Origin: an uncultured Nitrospira sp.
Lineage (GTDB): Bacteria; Nitrospirota; Nitrospiria; Nitrospirales; Nitrospiraceae
Direction of reading: 5' to 3'
Assembly (NCBI GenBank): GCA_902500825.1
Contig: CABVRX010000006.1
Span: 80,283-144,282 of the forward strand
Length of the DNA: 64,000 nucleotides
Shown: piece by piece, positions 32,367 through 41,443 of the stretch
Position numbering within the stretch: position 1 is the stretch's first letter
Layout of the letters: each line of letters begins with the position of its first letter
Translations under genes and position numbers: made by a program
Notes under the pieces: model-generated
Seen by the model: only the letters and a program-made list of their open reading frames with translations
The model's database searches: none
Told to the model about the DNA's origin: nothing

Positions 32367-34214
32367 ATGCCTTCGCTCGTTCGTGAACGTATGATTAGTT
32401 CGACTCCTCATCCAAAACCGGCCCCCGAGACGCACCTTCAACGAACGTTGAACGCGGCATTGAACGACGTCGGCACGGATTCCGCCTTGGCGGCCGTCTT
32501 CCATCAAGAGGATGGCCCTCTCGTCGAACATGCGTCGCGCGGGTTCACACCCAGAGATGTTCAAGCCATTCTCCGTACCCTGTCGACGCAACGTGCAGCG
32601 GCCTTGGCTCCGACCGCCCAAGATTCGGACGGTGGGCGCGCCATTCGCCTGCGTTTGATCACCCCTGGAGCGAAATCCCTGCTCGTCGTTCCGCTTCGCC
32701 ACTTCAATAGCATCTACGGTTGCTTGGTCATCGGGCGGAAAGAGAGCGCAGCCTTTTCCAAGAAGGACAAATCCCACCTGGAGCAGATGTGCGACGGGAT
32801 GACGAAGGCGTTGGACCGCGAAGGACTCTTCAATACCAACGCGGTGTTGAGTCGTTCCTACGTCACCCAGGAACCAAGCCCGCCGCAGCAAACCGGAGCG
32901 GACCTGTTTCCGCCGATGATCAAGCACTTTTCTCCCGCACTCCAAGAAAAGATCGAGGCGGTCTTGACCGAAGCCCACGAATACGTGACGTATGACCGCG
33001 CCTGGGCCTGCTACTACGACCCGCTGGCGGGAAACGTCGAGGTCTTGGGAATCGCCGGCGATGTGAAAACAGATCCAAAAGACGCCAAGAAAGACTTAAA
33101 ACCCGGTCAGCGTCTGACGCTCGACAGCTCGGCGGCGGGATGGGCCGTCCGTCATCGCAAGCCGCGGGTCGATCACGATCTGGCTTCCACCCAAGGCCGA
33201 TTTCTCGATCACAAACATCTCTTCAAAGACCGGTTTCAGTCGTCGCTCGTCATTCCCTTCTTCGTCAAAGGCCAGGTCGGCGGGACGCTTACGATGGGGT
33301 CAAAAGACCCGCAACGGTATCAGACTACCGATGCCCGCACCTTGGAACCCATTATTCTCAAACTCGCCGAGCTCTTACAAGCACCGACGCCGCAGGCTGC
33401 CGCGCCTTTCCCGACGACCGACGTCGGGACATCGGGTCCTCAACCGTCCGTGGCTGTCCCGTCCGAGCCCAGTATTCGAAAGCAAGAACGTCAAGCTGCG
33501 ATCGGCGAGTTCAGTGGGTTCTTGGCAACCGAGATTCGAGAACCGCTCGCCTCCATTCGCTCCCAACTCGAAGAAGTGACCGGCGAAGGCATTCTTGATT
33601 TCGATCCCCAGACCCGCGTCGAAAATGCAATGCGTGACTTGATGAGGATTGAAGCGATTTTGAACGAGATCCTCGACTTCGCCAAGCCGCTGGAACTCAA
33701 TCGGCATCTATGCCGTATTCCAGAGGTGCTGGAGAGCGCCCTCGTGGTGGTGGGGACCGACTTGGAAGCGACCCGCATCCAAGTCACCAAAGACTATGCC
33801 AACGTCATTGCGCCGGTGCGCGGTGACGAGGCCAAGCTCCAACAGACATTCTTGAGCATCTTCCGGAACGCGTGCGAGGCCATGTCTCCCGGCGGCCATC
33901 TCCATATCCAGGTCATGCAACATCGGGCCGGACGAGGGCTCGAAGTTCAAATTCTCATTAAGAATGATGGAGTGCCTATCCCGGCTGACATCGTCGACAA
34001 AGTTTTCGAGCCATTTTTCACGACCAAACAATCCGGCACCGGGTTGGGCCTCTCCAGCGTCAAGAAAATTATCGAGGAACACGGGGGAACCATTGCGATC
34101 GGCAGTGCCCCTGGCGAAGGCACCACGGTCACCATTCGCCTCCCCGGCATCAGCCGCGGGCCGGCATTTCGACACCGTGGCCGTGGTCGGCGCCACCCAC
34201 GGCGACCGACCTGA
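32367..34214 (+). CDS. GAF-domain histidine-kinase-like protein lacking the phospho-acceptor His
   Basis: 615 residues: an N-terminal GAF-like domain (about 30-160), a second GAF (about 195-340, SSLVIPFFVKGQVGGTLTMG), a dimerisation region and an ATPase domain. The H-box reads FLATEIREPLASI where kinases have HEIRNPL, so the phospho-acceptor His is Thr. The N-box keeps RNACEAM. The G1 box reads NDGVPIP, losing the usual D and second G, while FEPFFTTKQSGTGLGLSSVKKI is intact. It may be a pseudokinase that senses a ligand and acts on partners, or it may use another residue. No response regulator is adjacent. An alternative ATG is at 32391. The last 25 residues are Arg-rich (HRGRGRRHPRRPT). Confidence 0.78.
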   Translation: MPSLVRERMISSTPHPKPAPETHLQRTLNAALNDVGTDSALAAVFHQEDGPLVEHASRGFTPRDVQAILRTLSTQRAAALAPTAQDSDGGRAIRLRLITPGAKSLLVVPLRHFNSIYGCLVIGRKESAAFSKKDKSHLEQMCDGMTKALDREGLFNTNAVLSRSYVTQEPSPPQQTGADLFPPMIKHFSPALQEKIEAVLTEAHEYVTYDRAWACYYDPLAGNVEVLGIAGDVKTDPKDAKKDLKPGQRLTLDSSAAGWAVRHRKPRVDHDLASTQGRFLDHKHLFKDRFQSSLVIPFFVKGQVGGTLTMGSKDPQRYQTTDARTLEPIILKLAELLQAPTPQAAAPFPTTDVGTSGPQPSVAVPSEPSIRKQERQAAIGEFSGFLATEIREPLASIRSQLEEVTGEGILDFDPQTRVENAMRDLMRIEAILNEILDFAKPLELNRHLCRIPEVLESALVVVGTDLEATRIQVTKDYANVIAPVRGDEAKLQQTFLSIFRNACEAMSPGGHLHIQVMQHRAGRGLEVQILIKNDGVPIPADIVDKVFEPFFTTKQSGTGLGLSSVKKIIEEHGGTIAIGSAPGEGTTVTIRLPGISRGPAFRHRGRGRRHPRRPT

Positions 34215-34420
34215 TATATTCGTCTTTATCTCGTCCTCGTCCTTTGATCTACCGTTCGTCACGATACGACAGGAATCAATCGACAACGACCGCTCTATCC
34301 TGTCCGTTTGACAGAAGGATTCTCCATCGCTATGATTCAGGCTTCAGGTAGAGGCATCCGAATTGAATGCTCTGAACGTCTGATTGTCATCCATCATCAC
34401 CGCTCAAAGGGAGAATGGGT

Positions 34421-34786
34421 ATGAAACTTCTTACCGGTGCAGTCGCGACAGTCTCCTCGGTCCTGCTTGCATGCTCGGTGGCGTCGGCCAACCCGGCGCT
34501 GCTGCCGAAACATGACGGCTACCCCATGAAGAACTCGGGCAGTCCAGTAAACGGGCAGCCGACGGCGAACGACCCAGGCCAAACGGATGCGCACGGAACT
34601 TCCACGCTGTTGAAATCAGCGGAGTCCGTCAAGAACGCTGAGCAGAAACTGATAAAGACCGACAATGCGCGAATCACGGAAGGACAGGGTGCCGGAAGGC
34701 TTCCAAACGTAGAGGGGCCTCAGATCCAAATTGCTCCACCGGTAACCTCCGCGACCAAGATTACCGGCGATCGCCAGATCGACTAG
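34421..34786 (+). CDS. Small secreted protein of unknown function
   Basis: About 121 residues. It has a signal peptide (MKLLTGAVATVSSVLLACSVASA), then a Pro/Gly/Asn-rich mature part (KHDGYPMKNSGSPVNG) and a helical segment LLKSAESVKNAEQKLIKT. GGGAG lies before the second ATG (34421), which gives a normal signal peptide. Cys in LLACS is not followed by a standard lipobox. No homology is recognised. A strong terminator follows. Confidence 0.65.
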   Translation: MKLLTGAVATVSSVLLACSVASANPALLPKHDGYPMKNSGSPVNGQPTANDPGQTDAHGTSTLLKSAESVKNAEQKLIKTDNARITEGQGAGRLPNVEGPQIQIAPPVTSATKITGDRQID

Positions 34787-34806
34787 CCGGACCTTCGACG
34801 CATAGA

Positions 34807-34843
34807 AAAAAGGGAAGTCTTGAGGACCAAGGCTTCCCTTTTT
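34807..34843 (+). terminator. Rho-independent terminator (bidirectional)
   Basis: AAAAAGGGAAG (34807-34817) and CTTCCCTTTTT (34833-34843) form a perfect 11-bp stem with A-run and T-run on either side. It lies between the convergent genes for the small secreted protein and the 3-methyladenine glycosylase and can serve both. Confidence 0.85.
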
Positions 34844-34879
34844 CTTTGATTTCAGAATTTGGATCTCCGTCAAGTCACC

Positions 34880-35422
34880 TTATACCTCGCTCGCGAGCAA
34901 TCTAAACCGCCACGGTTTTTTCGCCCATATCCCCGCATAACCCACACCGATTCGTGGAAATGTGCCGACCTGCTTGCCGGGAACCAGTGCGCCCCGATCT
35001 TCGAACCAGAGGGATCGACCATGTGTCAGATCGAGTCGATTCAAGGACCGATCGATCTCCAATGCGCGGCAGAGCTTTCCCGGGCCGTCAATCAACTCAC
35101 TGTCGACTTCAATCGCCCGAATCAGCACGGCAGCTGGGAATTCAGCCCGTTCTGTCACCACATTCAACATGTGGTACATGCCGTAAATGAGGTAGACATA
35201 CGACATTCCGGGAGGTCCGAACAGCACCTCTGTCCTTGCCGTCCTTCCTTTTGAAGCATGACACGCTTTGTCCTCACAACCGACATACGCTTCGACCTCA
35301 ACGATCCTGCCGACGACCGTCCCCTTTCCATGTTCACGTACCAGATACTTGCCGACCAGCGACCTGGCCACGGTCAACGTGGGACGGTTGAAGTACCGCT
35401 TCGAGAGAATAGTGCCGGCCAT
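34880..35422 (-). CDS. 3-methyladenine DNA glycosylase (AAG/MPG family)
   Basis: About 180 residues. Family signatures are RPTLTVARSLVGKYLV, GRIVEVEAYVGCEDKACHA with the catalytic Glu, and VYLIYGMYHMLNVVTE. The enzyme removes alkylated and deaminated purines in base excision repair. The ATG at 35422 gives the normal N-terminus; the longer open frame would overlap the deoxyhypusine-synthase-like gene. Confidence 0.92.
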   Translation of the reverse strand: MAGTILSKRYFNRPTLTVARSLVGKYLVREHGKGTVVGRIVEVEAYVGCEDKACHASKGRTARTEVLFGPPGMSYVYLIYGMYHMLNVVTERAEFPAAVLIRAIEVDSELIDGPGKLCRALEIDRSLNRLDLTHGRSLWFEDRGALVPGKQVGTFPRIGVGYAGIWAKKPWRFRLLASEV

Positions 35423-35468
35423 TCCGGTCCATGACAAGCACTGCCGATCCCGTGTGGAATGCCGAAAC

Positions 35469-36446
35469 TTACCAGCCGAGGACATACGCGAAGATCAAAG
35501 GGGCGACGATGGTCGCGTCTGACTCGATAATGAATTTCGGCGTGTCCACACCCAGCTTTCCCCACGTAATCTTTTCGTTCGGAACGGCTCCCGAGTACGA
35601 TCCGTAGCTTGTGGTCGAATCGCTGATCTGACAAAAATATCCCCAGAGCGGGATGCTTTCCTTTCGAAGATCTTGACTCAGCATGGGAACGACACAGATA
35701 GGGAAATCACCAGCAATCCCCCCTCCGATTTGGAAAAATCCCAGTGAATTGGCATCCGCCGTCTTCAGATACCATTCTGCCAAATGCATCATGTATTCGA
35801 CGCCGGATCGCACCGTGTGAACGTTCTTGATCGATCCTGTCATGCAATGCGCCGCGTACATATTTCCCAACGTGGAATCTTCCCAGCCTGGAACAAACAT
35901 CGGGAGGTTTCGCTCTGCCGCCGCATGCATCCAACTGTCGGTCGGATCAATCTGATAACTCTCTTTGAGCGTGCCTTTGACTAAGAGGCGATAGAGAAAC
36001 TCGTGCGGAAAGGCGCAGGCACCCGCACGATCCGCCGCCATCCATTCAGTCGCCACCGCGGCCTCAATGCGCCGCATCGCTTCAGCCTCCGGAATGCAGG
36101 TGTCGGTGACCCGATTCAGGTGCCGATTCAATAAGGCTTGTTCGTCCTGCGCGGTCAGTTCCCGATAGCGCGGGATACGCTCGTAATGTTTTTGCGCCAC
36201 AAGGTTGAATAAATCTTCTTCAAGGTTGGCGCCTGTGCAGCAAATCGCATGAACCTTGTCCCGGCGTATCATTTCGGCCAGCGACAATCCCAGCTCGGCT
36301 GTGCTCATCGCACCGGCCAATGTCACCAGCATTGTCCCACCTCGGTCCAAATGAGCCCTGTAAGCATGCGCTGCGTCTTTCATCGCCGCCGCATTGAAAT
36401 GTCGATAATGATGGTCAATGAATTGCGAAATAGAAGTTGGTTTCAT
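35469..36446 (-). CDS. Deoxyhypusine synthase-like protein
   Basis: 325 residues, near full length for the family. NAD-binding elements GTMLVTLAGAMSTAELG and FQIGGGIAGDFPICVVPM are present, and the catalytic lysine is in EKITWGKL. Bacteria have no eIF5A, and bacterial members are thought to make homospermidine or related polyamines by the same aminobutyl transfer chemistry, so a polyamine role is the best inference. The window also has an AdoMet-decarboxylase-like gene. It lies 96 bases after the TonB receptor on the same strand. Confidence 0.88.
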   Translation of the reverse strand: MKPTSISQFIDHHYRHFNAAAMKDAAHAYRAHLDRGGTMLVTLAGAMSTAELGLSLAEMIRRDKVHAICCTGANLEEDLFNLVAQKHYERIPRYRELTAQDEQALLNRHLNRVTDTCIPEAEAMRRIEAAVATEWMAADRAGACAFPHEFLYRLLVKGTLKESYQIDPTDSWMHAAAERNLPMFVPGWEDSTLGNMYAAHCMTGSIKNVHTVRSGVEYMMHLAEWYLKTADANSLGFFQIGGGIAGDFPICVVPMLSQDLRKESIPLWGYFCQISDSTTSYGSYSGAVPNEKITWGKLGVDTPKFIIESDATIVAPLIFAYVLGW

Positions 36447-36541
36447 ATGAGACTCCTTGCTGTAGAGACTATCACACCCCTTGTGCGCTTTGCCCCCCTA
36501 TTCCTTACCCATTGGGCGACGATATCTCCAGAGCAATCTCC

Positions 36542-38587
36542 TTAAAAGTAATAGGCGAGGCCGCCCAAGAACGTCCGAGGATTGCCCGGTACGAAATGAA
36601 TGTCGTTGACTGCCGCGGGTTCATTCCTCAGTCTTGATTCGAATGCGAAGATGGCTTGTTCCCACTCCGTATTGAATAGATTTTGAACATACAGAAAGAC
36701 CTCCATCCGGCCATGAGGGAGTCGCATCGGAATGAGATATCGCTCGGATAGATCAAACGTGATCCACGACGGAGCCTTGATACTGCGATCCTCGATGAGT
36801 GGCCGAACTCCCATATATGTGGCTTGGAGTTGAGAAGTCAATCCTTCCGGCCATTTCAGAATCGCGGCTCCATAGGCAATGTACTCCGGCGCCAAAGGAA
36901 TGGCGTCGCCGTTCCGAAACTCGGCGTGTGTCCAGGTGAAACTGCCGTTGACATAGAGCGGCCCCCATACCTGGCCGCGCGCGGCGACCTCGACACCTTG
37001 GCGTCTCGTTGCGCCTCGAATTTCCGTGGTTCCTTCGTCGCCGACGAACACGAGCTCCGACTTGAGATCCATTCGCCAAAGCGTCGCGAGCAATTCGAGC
37101 TTATCTGGTCCCCATGGCCTGGATCGTACCCCAATTTCATAGTTGATGGAACGGGAGAGCGGAGCAGACCCCGGCCTCACGGCGGACCGCGCGTCGTTGC
37201 TGTGAAAGCCTTCGCCGTAGTTGATGAAGAATTCCGTCCTCGCCCAGGGGCCCAGAATCATATTCATTTTCGGGAGGACGATACCGGAGCTTGTTTGTCC
37301 AGCCGATTGCTCCAAGCAAGTAGCACAGCGGTTATTCACGTCGAAGGTGAACATCTCGCCTCGTACGCCGCCGTTAAACCTCAGCCACGGCAACGGCTGC
37401 ACTTCCGCTTTGAAAAACGGCGCATAGGAGGCCGAGAACGCGTCGCTGTCGATGGTCGTGCCGGTTAATTGTTTTCGTAACTGCGCGCCCAGTTTCGCAT
37501 GCACGTCGTCGATCCTCGTTTGAAATCCGACGGTTCCGATGCTGGGCATACCGACAATGTCTCCTCGTTGTTTGAATCCGATCTCGCCACCATAGATGGC
37601 GCGGCGATCGAATTGCGCAAAGCCGTCGCCGTTGACCGGATCGTTGAGAAAAAACGTGAAATTCGTGAAGAGATCCAGCCGGTAATATTGGCCATACGCC
37701 TTCATGTAGAACTGGCCGCCTGACGTCGTGTCATAATGGTAGTCTGCTTGGGCGGTCGTACGCAGTGTGTTTCCTCCCTCATAGGGATCGATCGCGCCGA
37801 ACCGATTCAGCGTGCCGAAATCCACGGCCCGCAACGGAATCTCGCCGGACCCGTCCCATTTGGAATAAAGAAACGTTCCTTTGACGCTGAGTTCGTCCCG
37901 TCCAGTCAGATAGGTCGTGATTTTACCCAACAGATTGGTGCGAACATACTGGTTGTCGTTGATATATGGACCATTGGTGTAATACCCTTCGGCCGCGAAC
38001 AGGCTGCGCACCCGCTCTTTGGTCGGAGAAAACATCAGCATGTATCGCTGGGTGCTGAATTCCCCGCCGGCGCCTTGAATCATGCCTTCTTTCACCACCT
38101 GACGCGTTCGAAAATTGATCGCGCCTGCTGTTGAAAAATCTCCGTACTCGGGTAGATAGGCGCCTTTATTGACTTCGACGCCTTCAATCGTTTCGGGAAT
38201 GATGAAGTTCAAATCGGCGTAGCCTTGTCCGTGCGCATGGCTGCGCAGATTAATCGGCATCCCGTCAAGGAAGAACGCGACATCCGTCCCGTGGTCGGCA
38301 TCGAAACCCCGCAGAAAATACTGGTCGGCTTTTCCCGCTCCGCCGGAATGTTCAACGGCCAGCATGCCGGGAATCAACCGCAGAATCTGTGCCGGTCTCC
38401 CTTGAGGCTGCAGCACGATTTCTTTGTCTGGAATGAATTGCTGAGAGGAGGCCGCCACCGGTTTTTCACCGATGACGGCGATTTCCGGCACTTCCAGTAC
38501 AGGCTCGTCCGGGTCATGGGCTTGGACCTGTTCCCAAAAGCTGAGAACAGCCGCAAGAGCAAGCACGAAGGTTATTGCGCGTGTCAT
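36542..38587 (-). CDS. TonB-dependent outer-membrane receptor, possibly for nickel
   Basis: 681 residues. Signal peptide (FVLALAAVLSFWEQVQA), plug domain with RPAQILRLIPGMLAVEHSGG and FLRGFDADHGTDVAFFLDG, the His-containing SHAHGQGYADLNFIIPE, and a beta barrel ending in aromatic YYF. No TonB box is clearly readable. It is the third gene in the nikR-DUF3842-receptor series, so nickel or a nickel chelate is a plausible substrate; iron or cobalamin cannot be excluded. ATG at 38587 has GAGG upstream; another ATG sits three codons earlier. Confidence 0.87.
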   Translation of the reverse strand: MTRAITFVLALAAVLSFWEQVQAHDPDEPVLEVPEIAVIGEKPVAASSQQFIPDKEIVLQPQGRPAQILRLIPGMLAVEHSGGAGKADQYFLRGFDADHGTDVAFFLDGMPINLRSHAHGQGYADLNFIIPETIEGVEVNKGAYLPEYGDFSTAGAINFRTRQVVKEGMIQGAGGEFSTQRYMLMFSPTKERVRSLFAAEGYYTNGPYINDNQYVRTNLLGKITTYLTGRDELSVKGTFLYSKWDGSGEIPLRAVDFGTLNRFGAIDPYEGGNTLRTTAQADYHYDTTSGGQFYMKAYGQYYRLDLFTNFTFFLNDPVNGDGFAQFDRRAIYGGEIGFKQRGDIVGMPSIGTVGFQTRIDDVHAKLGAQLRKQLTGTTIDSDAFSASYAPFFKAEVQPLPWLRFNGGVRGEMFTFDVNNRCATCLEQSAGQTSSGIVLPKMNMILGPWARTEFFINYGEGFHSNDARSAVRPGSAPLSRSINYEIGVRSRPWGPDKLELLATLWRMDLKSELVFVGDEGTTEIRGATRRQGVEVAARGQVWGPLYVNGSFTWTHAEFRNGDAIPLAPEYIAYGAAILKWPEGLTSQLQATYMGVRPLIEDRSIKAPSWITFDLSERYLIPMRLPHGRMEVFLYVQNLFNTEWEQAIFAFESRLRNEPAAVNDIHFVPGNPRTFLGGLAYYF

Positions 38588-38712
38588 GTCCACCATTCCT
38601 CGTCATGAATTGTGTGGACGGATGAGACGCCCACAATGGTCTCTCGACAGTCGGCTCATCGACCGGCGCAGACCCTCGTGGCCTCGCAACTCTGAACGGA
38701 TGGGAATCGCCG

Positions 38713-39138
38713 CTAGACTTGGCAGGTTGCTTGTACGGCAACGCGAACGCGTGAGAGACACTCGTCGATCAACGTATCCATCGTGCGGCCTTCAGTCCCC
38801 ACAATTTCGACCCGGACCCGATTCAGCGGCAACAACACCTTCTTGGCCTTCGCCTCAAGAATCGTTTTGGCGACTTCAGGAGTGACTTCACCCAACATCG
38901 CGCCAGGCAACACCATATTCAGCGAGGCGACAATGACATCAGCCGTCGGCGCCAGCTTGGAGATCGCCTCGGCTCCTGATGCGACCTGTTCGGCCCCGGC
39001 CTCTTTCATCGCCTTGGCCGCGGCAAGATTGGTTCCCAACGCCAGGATCTGACAATCGAGATTCAACGTTTCGCGCAACCCCGTCACCAGACGGGAACCC
39101 AATCCTCCACCGCGTCCATCGATGACACATACGCGCAT
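38713..39138 (-). CDS. DUF3842 family protein
   Basis: 141 residues with a Rossmann-like start (MRVCVIDGRGGGLGSRLV) and the DUF3842 core ILALGTNLAAAKAMKEAGA, SLNMVLPGAMLGEVTPEVA and KKVLLPLNRVRVEIVG. Function unknown. It starts 4 bases after the nikR stop, so the two are co-transcribed; a metal-related role is only suggested by that context. Confidence 0.85.
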   Translation of the reverse strand: MRVCVIDGRGGGLGSRLVTGLRETLNLDCQILALGTNLAAAKAMKEAGAEQVASGAEAISKLAPTADVIVASLNMVLPGAMLGEVTPEVAKTILEAKAKKVLLPLNRVRVEIVGTEGRTMDTLIDECLSRVRVAVQATCQV

Positions 39139-39142
39139 GGAG

Positions 39143-39559
39143 TCAGACCAATCCTTTGCCGGTGGTGGTCATGGTCAATTTGCCGTGCTTGACGCCTTTC
39201 ACGCTCACAAGGGCATCGGCAACTTTTCTGATTTCCGAGCCTTTTCCCTTCACCACCAACACTTCTAGACAATGGTCATGATCGAGATGCACATGCATGC
39301 CCGACAAAATCTGCGCATGGTGGTCGTGCTGAATATCCGTCAATTTACTGGTCAGGTCCCGCACATGATGATCGTACACAAACGTGATCGTGCCGACCGT
39401 TTCTTTATTCTCATCCCATTCTTGCCCCACTAAGTTGTTGCGAATCAGATCGCGCAACGCTTCCGATCGGTTGGTGTATTTCCGGCGTTCGATATGCCGA
39501 TCGAACGCATCCAATAGATGGTGGTCGAGGGACACGCCGAACCGCACCAGTTTTTTCAT
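39143..39559 (-). CDS. nikR: Nickel-responsive regulator NikR
   Basis: 139 residues. A ribbon-helix-helix N-domain ([19 protein letters not shown]) is followed by the ACT-like nickel domain. The nickel ligands of E. coli NikR (H76, H87, H89, C95) appear here at H78, H89, H91 and C97 in the [17 protein letters not shown] segment. With nickel bound, NikR represses uptake genes. It heads the operon nikR-DUF3842 with a TonB receptor behind. A direct repeat of 7 bp lies just upstream. The second ATG, 39559, starts the conserved MKKLVRFG. Confidence 0.95.
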   Translation of the reverse strand: MKKLVRFGVSLDHHLLDAFDRHIERRKYTNRSEALRDLIRNNLVGQEWDENKETVGTITFVYDHHVRDLTSKLTDIQHDHHAQILSGMHVHLDHDHCLEVLVVKGKGSEIRKVADALVSVKGVKHGKLTMTTTGKGLV

Positions 39560-39579
39560 CACTTTCTTCTCTCGTTATG

Positions 39580-39606
39580 GTAGCACGACCTACACTTTAG
39601 TAGCAC
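39580..39606. promoter_or_regulatory. Candidate NikR operator (direct repeat)
   Basis: GTAGCAC (39580-39586) and GTAGCAC (39600-39606) are separated by 13 bases, 21 bases upstream of nikR. On the minus strand this reads GTGCTAC-N13-GTGCTAC, similar to the GTGTTAC-type half-sites described for NikR of other anaerobic/soil bacteria. NikR tetramers contact two half-sites about two helix turns apart, as here. Confidence 0.5.
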
Positions 39607-39716
39607 CGAATTGCCGAAGAAATCAACCAGCAATTGTCGACCCTGAATGTCTTACGGAAACTCGATTGCGGTTGGATTCACGAACGGGCGAAAAATCTGT
39701 GCCCCATGAATACCCA

Positions 39717-40604
39717 CTAGAGCATTTCATTCTGAGGAGACGAAATCACGAGCAGCAGACACCCGTCATCCGTCGACGTTTCATGATGTTCCGTGCCGGC
39801 TTCGGCACGATGATAGTCCCCCACGATCATCTCGCGGCCGGCGAGCCGGCATCCGCCTTCAAGCACGAAAAGCTCTTCCACTTCAGTGTGACGATGCGGG
39901 GCATAGCTGGTACCCGGCGCAAACCGGAGGAGGGACGTGGCCCGACGAGAAGCAGGGTCGAAGGAGAGCACCTTGGCCATCACGCCCGGAGCGATTCCCC
40001 GCCAGATTCCCTCCGATGCCTTGATGAAAGTCAGTCCCCTCGTCGGCTGCTGAAGTGCAATCTTCGCTTTCCAATACCGGACTCGCTCCGAGGTCACGGA
40101 ACGAATGAGAATGGTCCGCAGAAAATTCGAAACGGCCGTCCAGCGAGATCGCGGCCGACTCTCACTTTTATTCTTTGCCCCAACACTCAGTAGGGCGGGC
40201 GTTTCGTGCAGGACGGGAACCGAGTCTGTGACATCAAGTCGGACATCCGAGTGCCCTTCGATTCGGGAGAAGAGCCGTTCCCGTACCGCATCGCGAGGCT
40301 TTACTGGAGGTGATGCCAAGGCCAATGTACTCGCGGCAAGCTCGAATTGTTCAGCTTCGCGAGCAGCTTCCAACGCCACTTGTTTGACAAGCCGTTCGCG
40401 AAGAGTCGATGCCGGCGTCACCGGCGCCACGGCTGCGGCCAATGCATCCATTGTCGCTTGATACGCTGTCGCTGTTTGACGCAAGAGATCCGATTCTCTC
40501 TGGAGTCTCACCATAAACGCCCGGCGATCGCCCTGATCCAATATCCCGAGGGCATGGAGAATCGCCTGTTCTTCCAATTCTTCCGGTAGTTTGATCTCAG
40601 TCAC
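39717..40604 (-). CDS. Anti-sigma factor with C-terminal cupin (ChrR-like)
   Basis: 295 residues. The N-terminal helices (AILHALGILDQGDRRAFMVRL, then RERLVKQVALEA) resemble RskA/ChrR anti-sigma domains. The C-terminal cupin carries HxH...E metal ligands in YAPHRHTEVEELFVLEG and a second half YHRAEAGTEHHET. The segment between is long and charged and no membrane helix is present, so it is probably a soluble ChrR-type anti-sigma factor sensing oxidative or metal stress. Its GTG overlaps the stop of the sigma gene (GTGA). Confidence 0.85.
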   Translation of the reverse strand: MTEIKLPEELEEQAILHALGILDQGDRRAFMVRLQRESDLLRQTATAYQATMDALAAAVAPVTPASTLRERLVKQVALEAAREAEQFELAASTLALASPPVKPRDAVRERLFSRIEGHSDVRLDVTDSVPVLHETPALLSVGAKNKSESRPRSRWTAVSNFLRTILIRSVTSERVRYWKAKIALQQPTRGLTFIKASEGIWRGIAPGVMAKVLSFDPASRRATSLLRFAPGTSYAPHRHTEVEELFVLEGGCRLAGREMIVGDYHRAEAGTEHHETSTDDGCLLLVISSPQNEML

Positions 40605-41203
40605 GGCGTTAAACCCGCCTCATAAGGCGCGAGCGCTTCGCGCAATTTCATCATACCCAATCTGATTCTCGTCTTCACCGTACCAAGGGGCAGTTGCAGT
40701 TTTTCCGCAATTTCACTTTGACTTAAGCCATAGAAATAGGCCAGTGCGATCGCTTGCCGCTGCTCCACCGCCAGTACTGCCAACGCCTGTTGTACATACC
40801 GCCGACGCTCCTGCCCTTCGACATCCTGCTCCGGCGTGTCGTCGGCGCTGACTAATAGTTCGACGGCATCCAATGATTCGATGCGCCCATATTCGGCCGC
40901 CCCGGCGCGAAATCGATCGATCGCCCTTGTACGGGCCAAGGTCATCAGCCAAGCCCCCGGCGCCCCTCGCGTTTCATCATAGGTATGGGCCTGACGCCAC
41001 ACTTGCGTATAGACATCCAGTGTGACTTCTTCAGCGGCCTCCCGATTGTTGAGAATTTTGAGGACAAGCCCAAAGACCTGTGGACTCGTACGATCGTAAA
41101 ACGTGGCGAGCGCTGCCTGATCACCCTGTGCCGTCAGGGCAATCAGTTGTGCCCATTCTTGGTCTTTAGCCGCTTTGGTCGTTTCTGATGACATGAGCAA
41201 CAT
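40601..41203 (-). CDS. ECF RNA polymerase sigma factor
   Basis: About 200 residues. Region 2 has FYDRTSPQVFGLVLKILNN and the AEEVTLDVYTQVW segment; region 4 has LAYFYGLSQSEIAEKLQLP followed by GTVKTRIRLGMMKLRE. This is a SigK/ECF-type factor (ECF11/19-like by its pairing with a cupin anti-sigma). ATG at 41203 has GGGGGAG 7 bases upstream. It is transcribed away from the haemoglobin-DUF4331-TonB series, which may be its target. Confidence 0.9.
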   Translation of the reverse strand: MLLMSSETTKAAKDQEWAQLIALTAQGDQAALATFYDRTSPQVFGLVLKILNNREAAEEVTLDVYTQVWRQAHTYDETRGAPGAWLMTLARTRAIDRFRAGAAEYGRIESLDAVELLVSADDTPEQDVEGQERRRYVQQALAVLAVEQRQAIALAYFYGLSQSEIAEKLQLPLGTVKTRIRLGMMKLREALAPYEAGLTP

Positions 41204-41443
41204 AGCAATCTCCCCCATAGACCTATACGAGGGAATGGGGAGACTGGATTGCCGACCGTGGGCTTTGGCACCCTCAGATAGAGCCCAAACTATAGCACCG
41301 TAAAAATCGCCCCAGCAAGCAACCTTCCTCGTGAAAGATCCAAATCAGAACACGTCTCGTAGTGGAGAACAGACCGCCGGACGGTTTGGATTCACGAGAC
41401 AGGTGCCCAACGCAATCATTCCCCTATCAGAGGAGACGGATCA

